From Symbiotaphrina buchneri (Eukaryota; Ascomycota; Symbiotaphrinales; Symbiotaphrinaceae), in NCBI GenBank assembly GCA_001599915.1, contig BCIG01000013.1, positions 496,001 to 560,000 of the forward strand: DNA of 64,000 nt. The letters are read 5' to 3'. Within the stretch, counting starts at the first letter, position 1. Every line of letters begins with the position of its first letter. This document shows, one piece after another, positions 1-12,830 of this stretch. Made by a program: the position numbers and the translations under genes. The notes beneath the pieces were generated by a model, which saw only the letters and a program-made list of their open reading frames with translations, did not search any database and was not told the origin of the DNA.

Positions 1-582
1 GGTTATGGCCGCGGATTGAATAGTTATGCCCCTGGCTCGCTCCGCAGGGAGAAAGTCTGTCACGGTGGAACCTTCGTCGACGTCTGCAAGTCTTCCCACG
101 TTAGACCTCATGTAGTCCAAAACTATGCGGAGACAAATATGAAACAATATTGCATTGCATTGACGGAAGTACTTCGATGTTGGAAATCGGTGCAAGAATA
201 TCGAGCCAAGAGAGAAGGGGAAAATGGAGACATGAAAGGAAGGTTGGGACTTGCCTCCTATTCTGCGGGTGAATCCGCTATAGTACAGCATACGTTCAGT
301 GGTTGTGGTTTTCCCCTAGGATGACATACAATCAGTCCTGAAGTGGCACTAGGATGCGGAGACTATGAGATGGACAGTACTCACGGCATCTATATGAGCT
401 ATAATGCCAATGTTCCTTGTTTTGCTCAAGTCGAGATCTGGGATCACTGGCGACTGGGCTGCTTTGCAGGCCGAAGAAGCAGAAAGCCATCGTACCCAGC
501 CTCTGCGGGGATTTCTTGTCTGCTTGGCCCGCAGTCGACAGGCTCGACATATCCAACCTTGCACGGCGGCGGTCCGAAACAT
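1..582 (-). CDS. mef2: Mitochondrial elongation factor G 2 (ribosome-releasing factor 2), 5' part
   Basis: This is the N-terminal part of the translational GTPase that splits mitochondrial ribosomes after termination; the gene runs off the left edge. Proposed exons on the minus strand are 582-385, 315-255 and 83-1. Exon 1 gives an Arg-rich, mitochondrial-presequence-like start and then [11 protein letters not shown]. Exon 2 continues with [20 protein letters not shown], completing the P-loop (AHIDAGKT) across the splice. Exon 3 reads [20 protein letters not shown], the switch I/G2 region of the EF-G2 family. Intron 1 (384-316) is GT-AG. Intron 2 (254-84) starts GCAAGT and ends TTGCAG, so it is a GC-AG intron, and using it restores the family sequence exactly. 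The start ATG at 582 is the only reasonable one. It shares its upstream region with vps17. Family identification is secure; the C-terminal domains lie outside the window. Confidence 0.9.
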
Positions 583-1165
583 GATGCTCCCCGCAGATTG
601 GAAGATAAATTTCCTAAGACGATGTCATGAATGCCACGCACCGGAAAAGGACTGCAAGAGCCGTATGCGCAGCATGTCCGTTTTCTCCGCTTTTTCTTCC
701 TCTATGGTATCCCGGCTTGACCAAAGGATCTTTATATTGGACAAAGCAATCCTCTCGTTCGAGGAATAATCTGTTGGGTCTGGATTACGGAGCTCTTGAA
801 TAACAATAGCGTACGGAGTAAATCCTTCACAACCGGGTACCTAAAGTACCTTACCTGCCATACCGGTACGCAGTGCTGTGTAGGAGTTGGCGTTGAAGGA
901 CTTGCTCGAAGTCTGATCTAATCTACCTGGTACTCGCTAAATTTCACCGGCTCTCCTTTGAGTCGGTCCAAAGCGGTACAGCTCTCGAGCAGTAGCCACC
1001 GAGGCCACCATCCCCCCCTACAGCGTGTATCCACCGCCATACTCCGTTCCCCGTATTAACCGGGCAGCTACTGTGCTATACAGATCCACCAAGACTATCG
1101 TCTCACGCTGTCATCCGTCTCATACCAGTCGCCTTCATAGCCGCCAGTGTCGACAATTTGTCACG
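583..1165. promoter_or_regulatory. Divergent mef2/vps17 promoter region
   Basis: This 583-bp spacer separates two divergently transcribed genes. It holds a TACGGAGTA motif near 812 and a run of GTACCT/GGTACC-like palindromic words near 835-875, both of which recur in other spacers of this window. A CT-rich tract precedes the vps17 start. No further gene is visible. Confidence 0.5.
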
Positions 1166-3056
1166 ATGGATTACGCGTCATTGTCCAATGACCTGGACAA
1201 TCCTGTCGGCTCTTCGCCCTGGTCCTCTTCCCCGCAAGCTGGCCGCAATGGTGCCTTCCCGTCCCCTGGGAATGCACCACCATCGCCAGCCGCAGTCAAA
1301 GCATCCTCTTCCTATAGTCCAACTGAAGCTACCCACGAAGGCTTGGGGTTAGCGAGCGATCATGGAGCCCTTGGTGCGAACAGCGTCTCTCAAGGTGACA
1401 GCTCGTCTATACCGACAGCATCTTCAGGACCTACAGAAGCAGCAGAGCGCATACAGGCCACACACTCAGCGGTGCAAGCACAGCCGGAGATTCAAAGTTC
1501 AGGAAGCCAAGGCCCTGTTGACCGGGCGCCGGACACGACGCCGCGGAGCCGTTCGGGAGGGCGCACCGCTCAACGCCCTATACCGCAGTACAAGCTGGTG
1601 GCCAAGATCACGGGCCTGGAAAGGACGGGAAGGAAAGATCCAATTCTTAGATTTGACGTCCATGTATAGAGATATCCCGCACTTGAGAAAGCTGATGGTT
1701 CACCAGCTCTAACACATGTCTAGACGAATCTCCCTAAATTCAGGACCACTCAGTTCCGCGACGTGCGACGGACGCATTCAGAATTCGTGAAATTCGCGGA
1801 GCACCTCATATCTTCAAATCCGGAGGCGTTCGTTCCGGCCGTCCCCCCTCCCATTACTGCTGCCGGCGCTGGGACCGAAGAGGATGAAGCGCGGGTGAAG
1901 GCCAATATGCAAAGATGGCTCAACTACGTTTGCGGAAATGAAGTGTTAATGCGCGATGAGGAGATGATATTCTTCGTGGAGGCCGATTTTGGTTACAGCC
2001 CTGTCGTCCGACGGAAGCAACCTGCTACAGGAGTGCGCCGCAAAGTCTTAAAGCAATTCGCACCGCCGCCGGACGACACGCCAGAACTGCAGGAAGCTAG
2101 GCCTGTTGTCAAACTGTTCTATCTCGGCACGATGGAAGCAGGGCAGAAAGTGGATAAAGTGGTGAAGAATCGTAGAGGTGAGCACATCATGGCGCACGTT
2201 TTGGCTACGGTGATTGACAGTGCTAGCTCTGGGTCTTGCCGAAGCGGATCTGGGAGTGAAGATGGCGGCTATGCATACACAAGAAACTCATCCAGGCCTG
2301 GCAAATGCGTATCGGAAGCTTGGTAAAGTCATACAGACAACGGGCGACTACCATGCGGCTCAGGGCACCGCGGAAGCTACAACGCTAGGCGATCCCCTAC
2401 AGTATCATTCCTCTGATGCTTTCATTGTCAAGGAGACCCTCACAAATCGCCACATCCTGCTGAGAGAATTGATACAAGCTCAGCAAGCGACACGCTCGCG
2501 GCTCTCCGCCGTCGACCGTCTCAAAGCGAGCGCCTCTGTGCGGCGGGATAAAGTGGACGAAGCAATTGCAGCCCTGGATGAGGCGAGATCTCATGAGCAG
2601 TACCTTGCTCAAAAATGCCAAACGGTGACAGCCAATCTCCTCCAGGAGCGACGTCGCTGGTTCAGCCGCACTGCAGCAGATCTCAAAGCCAGCCTTAGAG
2701 AATATGTGGTTCGCGAAATCGAAGCCGAGCGGCGGACTCTTGCTACGCTGGAGAGCGCCCGCCCTGATATCCGTGCCATTGATTCGTCAGGAGGACTGTC
2801 GAGATTGGGACGCGAAGCACATCCCTCAATTCGAAGGGCGAGCCTAGCCTCTAGTCAGGGGCCGAGGGCTGACGCTTGGAGCGGAGTGCCTAGGCGACCG
2901 GACGGCTTGAACAGGAGTATCAGTGGCAGTTATGCCGGTATCCCCGCCGTTCCGGAAGAGGATGCTTCCCCTGTAAAGATAGCGAAAGAGGAAGATGATG
3001 AAGACAGGATCGACGCAAAGAATGCGGCCAGCCGCTTGGCCACGAGTACATTTTAG
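1166..3056 (+). CDS. vps17: Retromer sorting nexin Vps17 (PX-BAR)
   Basis: This is the membrane-binding sorting nexin that pairs with Vps5 in the fungal retromer and returns vacuolar sorting receptors from endosomes to the Golgi. Exons are 1166-1663, 1724-2177 and 2221-3056, giving 595 aa. After a Ser/Pro-rich disordered N-terminus, the PX domain begins near residue 143 (KLVAKITGLERTGRKDPILRF) and runs on through TNLPKFRTTQFRDVRRTHSEF and MQRWLNYV. The C-terminal half (about residues 330-540) is helical and coiled-coil-like, as expected for a BAR domain. The start MDYASLSND matches the usual Vps17 opening; an in-frame upstream ATG at 1025 would add 47 residues and is less likely. The second intron is only 43 bp, at the short limit for fungi, but it restores a continuous reading. 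Vps5 is the main alternative, but the KLFYLGTMEAGQKVDKVVK stretch fits Vps17. Confidence 0.87.
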
Positions 3057-5325
3057 CATATCTGCTTCGCCGATCACCAATAAAATGATGCAGCGGCAGA
3101 AAATGAGATATTCCAAGCTTTCCTTGTGTTGTGTTCAATGTACGGAGTAGAGAGTGCGCCGGTCTCTCTTCCTTGAATAGCTGGAGCAGACGTTCGAGAA
3201 TTACTTTGTAAACCACAAGCGAAACTGTACGTCAAAGCATTACTTTATCATCTTTCATGCTTATTATTACGGAGTAGACCAGGGGGTGGCGCAAAAGTAA
3301 ACACTTCCCTTGTGAGGCATCTGGTTCGCTACCAAACGGCTTAAATTAAGGTAGGTACGGTAGATGACTGAGCTTGGACTCCACCCTCCTGCACGAGCCC
3401 ATTGGCCAATCCACAATCATAATACATGGCATTTCAGAACATTCCCCTCATGCTGCCCGCGTGTTTGGCAAATTCCATCTTGCTCGAGAGCCACCTTTGT
3501 CATCCTGTCAATACGAGCCTCAGTGACACTTGCTAGGCCCCCGTACTCAGAACACTCATGAAGACCTAGTGCCCTTCAGCCTGTCTTTTTCAAAAGAGCT
3601 TGTTTACTTCGGACGCCGATCGTTCACAGGCGAAACCACCATGGCTAAAGCCTTGAAAGAACTCAGCCAGACATGTCAGACCCCGATCCAACCGCATGTG
3701 AAGACCCACTAACATCCTCGTTTTAACAGTTCTGTTTGGCAAAGTACCATCTGTTTCCCTACGAAGGGGAGGATACCAGGAATGGTTCTTCTCATACACC
3801 GGGATCGGCTAACCTGGGCCACGGTCCAAATCCTTCTTGGGGTATCATCGACGGGCGGTGTCGTCCATAATAGGTGGCTCATAGACGTTTATGCCATCCT
3901 CATCTACAGGCTGCAAGCAAGACGAAGATAAGCTGTGTGACTTCGACCAGCGCATACCATACATGCTCATGTCGCTGCCAACTCAAGAAGGTCCCAAGCA
4001 AGACGGAGGCTTTCGGACACGGCCCGTGTCCAAGATCCGTTTTGCAAGTGGAGATGTGGAGTCAAATACTGCCAGACATAAGGCGTAGCTGCAGGGTACT
4101 CGCAAAGTCCGTTGGGCATGAAAGAAATCGCACAGCATCTAGAAAAGGATAGATGACCTCCAGGGAGCTCACTATCAGTGAAGAGCGGAAGCACACAGAG
4201 GCCGATGCAGCAACAGATATCCATGGGCGACCGCACACCTTTCTCTCTGTAGGCCAGGGACTTTGGGAGGGCAAGGGACGACCATTCCCTGCTGACATCG
4301 TACTCTGTCTTCTCGTCTGCCTTTGTTCTGAATCGCGCGTGTCTTGTTGAGACGCCATCGTGCGGTAGTGCCAGGGCAGATGCCAGGGCATATTCGACAG
4401 ATACGACGGCAAAGGTGAGGAGCAGTTTATAAGCCGGCATGCGCTTCTTCGACTTTCTAACAGCAGAGGCGCATGTCCTTCTACAGGAGAACAGACCAGG
4501 CGTGAGTAATCCATCCTTCGAAGCTCGACAAAGGCATTTGCGTGCCCACACCAGGTGTCTGCGCCGACTGTTTACCGGACAGGAAGGACATTGGCCGCAC
4601 AACAGGAGATGAGACTGAAATGTGAAGATGATTGGCGCAGCCCGAAGATATATATTCGTAGCAAGCAGCCAACCTGTCGTCGCGCTGTGTATCGAGCGCA
4701 CGCACTTTCAGAACTCGCACGGGTAATCCGGCGCTGCGCGGTTTGGCTTAGCCCTGCGGCGCTCGGCCCCATCTGCGGCTTTCATTTGCCCCTTCTGATG
4801 TTCCCAGATGTTTCATTCGTTCCAACAACAGGCGGCACGCTGAAATTACGCACTTGGTCCCGACATCAGACCAGCATTAACCACGTCTGTCCGAAGTCCC
4901 GATCGGAATGCATGGCAGCAAGCAGGCTAGACGTATGGGGCCAGGGGTTACAGATACCGTTTGTTCTTCTGGTATCCGTACCTTATCCACCGAGGCGAGA
5001 CACCACTTGCGAAAGTCAAGGCAGAGTCTAAAGGACGGCCACTTCCCCCTCAACTTAGTTAGGGTTACTTGCAGCAAGTTTTTATCCAGGAACACTCCTC
5101 TCCACAGACTCTTACCCGGAGATTCGCAGAGTCCTTATCACTCTTTCCCCTTTCAGCTTCTCTTGCTCTTTTTCTTTGGAGAGCAGGCGCAGGGGCAGCA
5201 TTAGGGCCAGGATCAGGCGAACTGCAGAGCGGTAATGCTCTTCCAGTCGTTGATCCCCGGTTTCCCATCCGCACCCAAGGTCTAGTCGTCTAGGTGTACT
5301 ACTACAGGTGTGCTGCTGTCAATTG
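3057..5325. other. Long intergenic region with no firm gene
   Basis: This is 2.3 kb between vps17 and a Zn2Cys6 regulator. TACGGAGTA-type motifs lie near 3141 and 3270. The only coding-like signal is the minus-strand secreted-protein candidate at about 4.1-4.4 kb, listed separately. Other open frames are short, overlap each other on both strands and resemble nothing recognisable. Confidence 0.5.
4062..4440 (-). CDS. Possible small secreted protein, unrecognised
   Basis: On the minus strand an ATG at 4440-4438 opens MPAYKLLLTFAVVSVEYALA, followed by SALALPHD. This looks like a secretory signal peptide with cleavage after an Ala-x-Ala-like site. About 65 polar residues follow, then a Cys-rich hydrophobic stretch (DICCCIGLCVLPLF), after which the reading becomes unconvincing; an intron may intervene. 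The frame is part of a longer open frame that extends upstream past 4440. I recognise no family, and a chance open frame is quite possible. The right end is approximate. Confidence 0.22.
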
Positions 5326-8300
5326 ATGTCGTCAATGTCCGCGCCGCGCGGTGGGCGAGGAAGAAGACCTGGCGCAACCAGGACTTGCGATGTCTGTAAA
5401 TACAGACACCAGCGTTGCACGGGCGAGCAACCACGCTGCCACTATTGTGAGGCGTCGATGCTGAAGTGCGTCTATTCGGATACTCCAGCGCGCATGGTGG
5501 ATGCTTCAGTTACTGTATGACTTCTTGACCTTTGGCCATGGCACAAGCGCCAGCTTCCTGCCAACTTCTTTGTCGCGCATGCCGACTGACAAAGTTGGAT
5601 AGAGGCAACGAGAATTGTCGACGGCATCATCTGAGGCAAGGTTAGTGAGCGAGTGATTCGGCGATTGAGTGGGTGTGCTCCATCTGGGGGTGCCGTCCGC
5701 TGCCATGCTCTAGACAACACTTCTGGGTGTTTTCTCGCTCCCAGATCAATGCATTGTGCTTTGTTGCCGTTACCCAGGTCCCATACGCATACACATACCG
5801 CTTACACATACCCTTTCCTTATCTGCAGTTCTTTTACTACCGCCAAATCGGTAGTCATTATTAATAGCTCTGCTACTTTTGTTTTCTTCGCTCTTGTTTT
5901 GCTTGAAGTACGAGCTGTAAAGGTTTTTCGCGTTTCGCTTGTGGTTCGGTGGACGGAAGCACCTCCGGACCAGAAGCGACCAATCACATCATGCGACTGC
6001 CAGTGTCCCTAACCGCGCATTCGCTGATAAAACGGGTGAACGCAGGAGCAACACTGCCGCTCCACTTCCAACCGGCCACATCTCCCAAGAGGGCTTGAGA
6101 CAAAAAATTGTCGAAGATGTCGTAAGTTCCACTCAATCTCCGCAAATTTCTGCCATGCCGCTCTTCTCAGCTCTGACCCGTCTGACGCGCCGTGGCAGTC
6201 TTCGAGTTTCAAGCTGTCCCCAGAGCAGAGGGAGAGCTTGGAAAACATTCTTCGCGGGAACATAAGAAATGAGACCGAAGATATGCCGCCTCATGTCCTC
6301 GTTCGGGATCCGTCAGATCTTTCCTTTGCGCGCAGCGTGGATGCCATTTTGCGCGGGGGCGAGTTCCGCGCATTCCACTCTCTCCACTCGTTCATAGACG
6401 GCCAGGAAGAGAGCACAGTTCAGGGGGCTTTTCTGGACTCCCAACCGCCAATCCAAGCCATCACATCGGCAGCCTGGCCGCCGCCTGAGGCAGCTGGCAA
6501 GCTTGTGGACTCTTTCAAGCACTATACTCATCAGAACCTCTTCATCTTCAGCGATGACGATCTGCAGAAGCTTCTTCACTCGGTATACAGTAACAAACTG
6601 CAGTCAGCACCCAGGGTGTCGATATGCCAGCTCTGCTTCATATTTTCCCTGGCGATGCAGGTCAGCAATACAATAGAACCAACCACCAGCAGTTTCTGGT
6701 TCGAGAACGGAAGAAGATATCTGGATGATATAATGAACGACAGTGGAGAAGGGAGTCAGTGGATCTCGAGGGTCTTTTTCATGATTTGCCTCTATTATAT
6801 CGGCCATAAAAGGACTGCAGCGCGCGCCTATCTCGGTGAGGGATACTTTTCGGGATAAATAAGGGTCGTCCATGCTGAGATTATATTTCGCAGAGCTTGC
6901 AATACAGGCTGCTGCCCGAACACAAGGTACCGAAGAGACGGTGGATGACAAGCATTTCAAGCAGACTTTGATTATGGTTGATCGGTATGTGATGGGCCTT
7001 CACTGTGTCATTAATCGGTCTCTCCGCCTCGCGGGGTCTGCTGCAGGGCATTCTGACACCACCGCTCTAGACATCTCAATATCATGCTGGGAAAAAGTTA
7101 TTTGATCTCTGATCCAGTTGCTGCTTCCTATATGGACTCAGTAAGCGGCCCCGTGTGATTCCACTCCCTTTTCTGCGTCCATGGTGTCACGCATCATGAT
7201 GGTTGCACCCTCTGGATCGCCGGCTGCTCAGGTCTCACCAAGAGAAGCCGGCAGCCTGTTCGAAGATCCTCATTCTGTTTACCTGTGCTTGGGTTGACAT
7301 TGTTAGCAGCTATCAGCGAAGATTCCTGATGATCTAGACAAACGTCATTGTTTGAATCTTCTGAGCTTTGCTGCAGGGCGTGTAGTACGCACATTATACC
7401 CGAGGGCGCTTTCAAACTTCCCTGAAGTCCGGCTATATGAACGATGCGCTCAAGAAATTGATCGAATGATGCAGAAGATGCCACCTCCCGTTAGGGCTCT
7501 CTTCTTGCAGGATCCCAGTGCTCTGCCGTCATTCGACCACGAGGCTGTATGTTCCATGCCGTGTGCCTCTCCAGCCGCACAGCTGACCGATGTAGTACCT
7601 GTTGCGGCTTTCCTATCTATGCGCAGAAGTGGTCTTTTTCCGGCCAGCTTTGGAGCAACTGGTATTTCAACTGACCACTGTCCCTGTCGATGATCACAAA
7701 GATTTGAACATTAGCGCGACTGCAGATGTCACTGGTTTCGCACTTCGTTGGTACGTTGGCACAGTTGTGTCCAAGACGATATTTTGCTAATCGGATTTCG
7801 CCAGCGTCGATGCTGCTTGGGCATCCGTTAAGTTATCATCTGGCTTTCTTAAAGCAGAAGTCCTCCCTCGGGGTTCAGTCATCGCAAAGTAAACCTCCTA
7901 TGAGTTGGCAATTTTTGCAACCCTTTTCCTAACCTGTTCCATCACTAACATTTGGATGTTCAGCTATCTTATCTTTCAAGCGTTCCTTGTCCTAGTATTT
8001 GATGCAATCCGAGCGAAGCATCTGCGAGCGGACCTATTCTCTCCAGTCAGCAATACGCCAGGGGTCAGGAACCCTCTCACAGGGATGGATAGGGCGATAA
8101 GACAGCTGGAATATCACTCAGGTGTGAACGATACGGCAAAACTCTATGCGAAGGTGTCTCGCAGCGTCAGGCGAAGATTGATATCTTATCTAAAGCTCGA
8201 AACCAATACTCCGGCAAGCCTTCCGGGACCCCGCATCCTCGATGCCCAACAATCGGCTGGCACTGGTGAAGAACAGTACCCTTCGTTCGGAGACCCTACC

Positions 8301-8642
8301 GCTTTTTTCAACCCTGAGGCGCTCGGCTTTCCAGTTGACTTTGGCTTTCCAGGCACATTCCAATTCCAAGACAGCGAGCCCTTATCGCGAGGCGGAATGG
8401 CAAACGACCTCCCGCCGTCAGATCACGCGCTCCAGGCCTTGAGACACACACAAATAGATCCCCAGTCAGGCCAGTTACAGTTTGCGTTGGAGATACCGAT
8501 GGGTGTGAACCCCTCGGCGATCACACGAAGCCCCAACGCAGTTGGCTCAGGATCAGAGCAGCCTCGAAGTTTTTCCGCTGGCAGCCACTATCCGCACTAC
8601 TACTATGGCCAGTCTGACGATCGAGGGCTCAGTGAGGACTGA
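5326..8642 (+). CDS. Zn2Cys6 transcription factor (fungal-specific regulator 1)
   Basis: This is a nuclear binuclear-zinc-cluster regulator with unknown target genes. The cluster is Cys21-x2-Cys-x6-Cys-x6-Cys-x2-Cys-x6-Cys48 (CDVCKYRHQRC...CHYC), directly after an Arg/Gly-rich basic start. Downstream exons give a continuous fungal-regulator middle region: 6199-6835, 6894-6984, 7071-7140, 7310-7546, 7596-7750, 7805-7888 and 7964-8642, all with GT-AG borders and matching phases. Recognisable stretches are LVDSFKHYTHQNLFIFSDDD, KIPDDLDKRH and LYERCAQEIDRMMQKMPPP. The second exon ends at 6121, but its 5' border (possibly 5960) and the long first intron after 5514 are uncertain, so the total of about 767 aa is approximate. 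The C-terminus is Pro/Gly/Ser-rich and disordered. The gene looks intact. No coiled-coil linker follows the cluster, which is slightly unusual. Confidence 0.8.
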
Positions 8643-9233
8643 GCCGCTGATATCTGATCAGTGTCGACCTGACTATTGACGACGTGACCCTCTTATCGAG
8701 CGTTGATCATTGAGGGCACGGGGAGGGTTGCATACTGGCCTACTCAGGGAGTGTGCGGTAGAAGTAGTTTCCCAGACCCTTGTCAAAGCATCAACGCCGT
8801 GGGGGGCGGATCCCTCATAGGCCCTGTAGTGCGCTAGCTAAGAAGGCGTCAAAGGGGCTCAGCAGGGGCATGGCCGAGTGGGAGTCGAGTACGGGGGAAG
8901 CTGTATTTGTACTTCGTACTCTGTACGTAAGATACCTTTATGTACTGTACAAATTCGTACAAGATGGCGGAACGGCAAATACCTTCTCCCTAAGTAAGAG
9001 CCACAGCGGTCACGTGCGTTAGCGTCGCCATCTGGAGGCCGTGCCCATAAGATAGTCTTGTCTTCGGGAAGAGGAGGCATGGAATTTTCCGAGTCCCACG
9101 ATGTTCTACGTGTACGAAGTTAAAGCAGTGGCTCGATGACTCAACCATCATAACTTGCCTCGTGCACCACCTCTGTAGGCTTGTCCCGGAGGAGCCACAT
9201 TCTATACGCATGCCGCCGGATCCGTTCTAGAAG
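8643..9233. other. Spacer upstream of homoserine acetyltransferase
   Basis: This 591-bp spacer contains a cluster of GTAC words (TACTTCGTACTCTGTACGTA-like, near 8910-8960) related to the TACGGAGTA motif family of this window. No gene or RNA was recognised. Confidence 0.45.
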
Positions 9234-11019
<1,786 letters not shown>

Positions 11020-12830
11020 TCGCATTTCTCCAACATATACCAAGCACGTATGACAATTAGGATCATATGTTACGCATGTCTGACCAAGCTGGACGTTTGG
11101 GGACAGAGGGAACGTTTGGACCCCTCCTCACAGTTCAGAACTTTTGCACATTGTGGTTGGGCACACTCATGGGCCACTACTGTTGGATCGAACGCGAATA
11201 TCTTCATCGCAGGCCGAGCCGCGTCGATCAACCAGCTTTTCTTGACGTCTCTTTGCAGGGCATCATGCTGAGCATCACGGTGGGCCCTCCGCAAGCCGTT
11301 GGGGAAAGTCCGGATTGCAGTATCGGTGATGTCTCAATAGTTGGTCGGAAGCCGCTGAAGCGGAATTTCGAGCCATCGCTTCTTGGTACGGACACCGGCC
11401 ATTGAATGAGACCAGGATCTCTCAGGTCGCAGAAGACGGCTGGAACCAGTAGACTGGTACGCGGACGCAATCAGGGGCGGTGCGTGTCTGAAAAGGGCGT
11501 ATCAAGCAGACACATTCGGAGGCCAACTCGCTATGCCCTGGTCTAGGGAGAGAAGAGGGCATGTGGCATCCGAGATTGGGAAGCAGATGATTGCTGGCAA
11601 AATAGGCAGGATGATGGCGGACGCAATCTTCAATAGAAAACCCCATCATCCATCAAGTATACTCGCGAAGTGCCTACTGTGTACTATATGTAGATGGTCT
11701 AGAAAATGATCCAGATGTGTTCCCATGACAGTCCTAGGTGTCAAGGATTTGGTATGACATTGTCGTGAATGTTAAATTTCCCATTCCCCTTTGGCCTTCT
11801 TTCTTTGCGCTTTTCCGAATACGTCGCGTGCATCATTGGTTCGGATGGATCTCCGGTAAGTGTGGCGCCAAAAAGGCGATGACCCAAACCAGATACCATA
11901 GATGTCTGTGTGAGGGAGTAGGTACCTCGTCGACTAGCTTTGCTCTTGCTGTAATGGATGTACTGGTATTCTCTGTATACCGTATATGGAAAAAGCAAGA
12001 TCGCCAGTCCGGCACGGTAAAGGTAACAGATCAGACATTCACGACATTCACGGATACTAGTACAGTATTGTGATAATTACCATACATTGCTCCGCTCCCA
12101 CCTAAAAATTTAGTGTTTCCCCAGTGGGATTTGCCTTCGGTGTGACCACAAGCACCAAAAGCCTCGTCAGCCGGTCAAGGCGTCCGCGGACGTGTTGGAC
12201 TGGCGGCGATAGTGACATTAATTGCATACCTTACCTTACGGGGTACCTTAAGTTCCCAAGATTCCTTACCCACATGTTTGTGCAAGGTAAGGTACCTTAC
12301 GTACTAGGTAGGTAGGAATACCGGTATCCAGGATCAAGGCATTACTGCGCTGCTCCTCCTCCACTCCTGCCATCCGGCACCTCGTCCATCCGATCCATGT
12401 TCAGCACTGATCGGCCCAACTGTCGTCGCTACAGTACCAGTACGTCCTGCTATCCACGGGGTTCTGTTACAGGGTAGATGCATCATCGCAGTCCCCCCCG
12501 GCGCATGCTTTCTTACCGCGCAATCGTGTCCACCTGACCACCTTCCTATGCGAGTTCGCTCCAACTGTCCGCCGACTGAACGTGACGCCGACCTGAATAT
12601 CAAGGCCAAAGAATAACAATACTGCTAGCTACGGGAGCAAAGGAGCGTGTTGAAGGTGGTTGTGTCTCATCTGCGCCAATTCGGGCTGTCTTCCTTGAAC
12701 AAACCAGAATTGCACGAGCATTCCGACCTGACGACTATCTCGCATGTTCGATACCCACGTCCTGGATCGGTGACTTGTGTTATATCAGCGACGCCTGCTG
12801 CTCCCTGCTGCGCTGCCGACTGTATCCACG
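11020..12830. other. Long intergenic region with palindromic GGTACC/AAGGTA tract
   Basis: This is 1.8 kb between met2 and the second zinc-cluster gene. At 12225-12325 there is a dense run of CTTACCTTAC, GGTACCTTAAG, AAGGTAAGGTACCTTACG and AGGTAGGTAGG words, the strongest such tract in the left half. Short open frames on both strands (for example 12334-12609 minus) have no recognisable content. No RNA gene was seen. Confidence 0.5.

Noticed and set aside
5326-8642. Idea that zinc-cluster gene 1 is a pseudogene
   Set aside because: From 6199 onward, canonical introns with matching phases give a continuous protein, so the apparent frame changes are introns.
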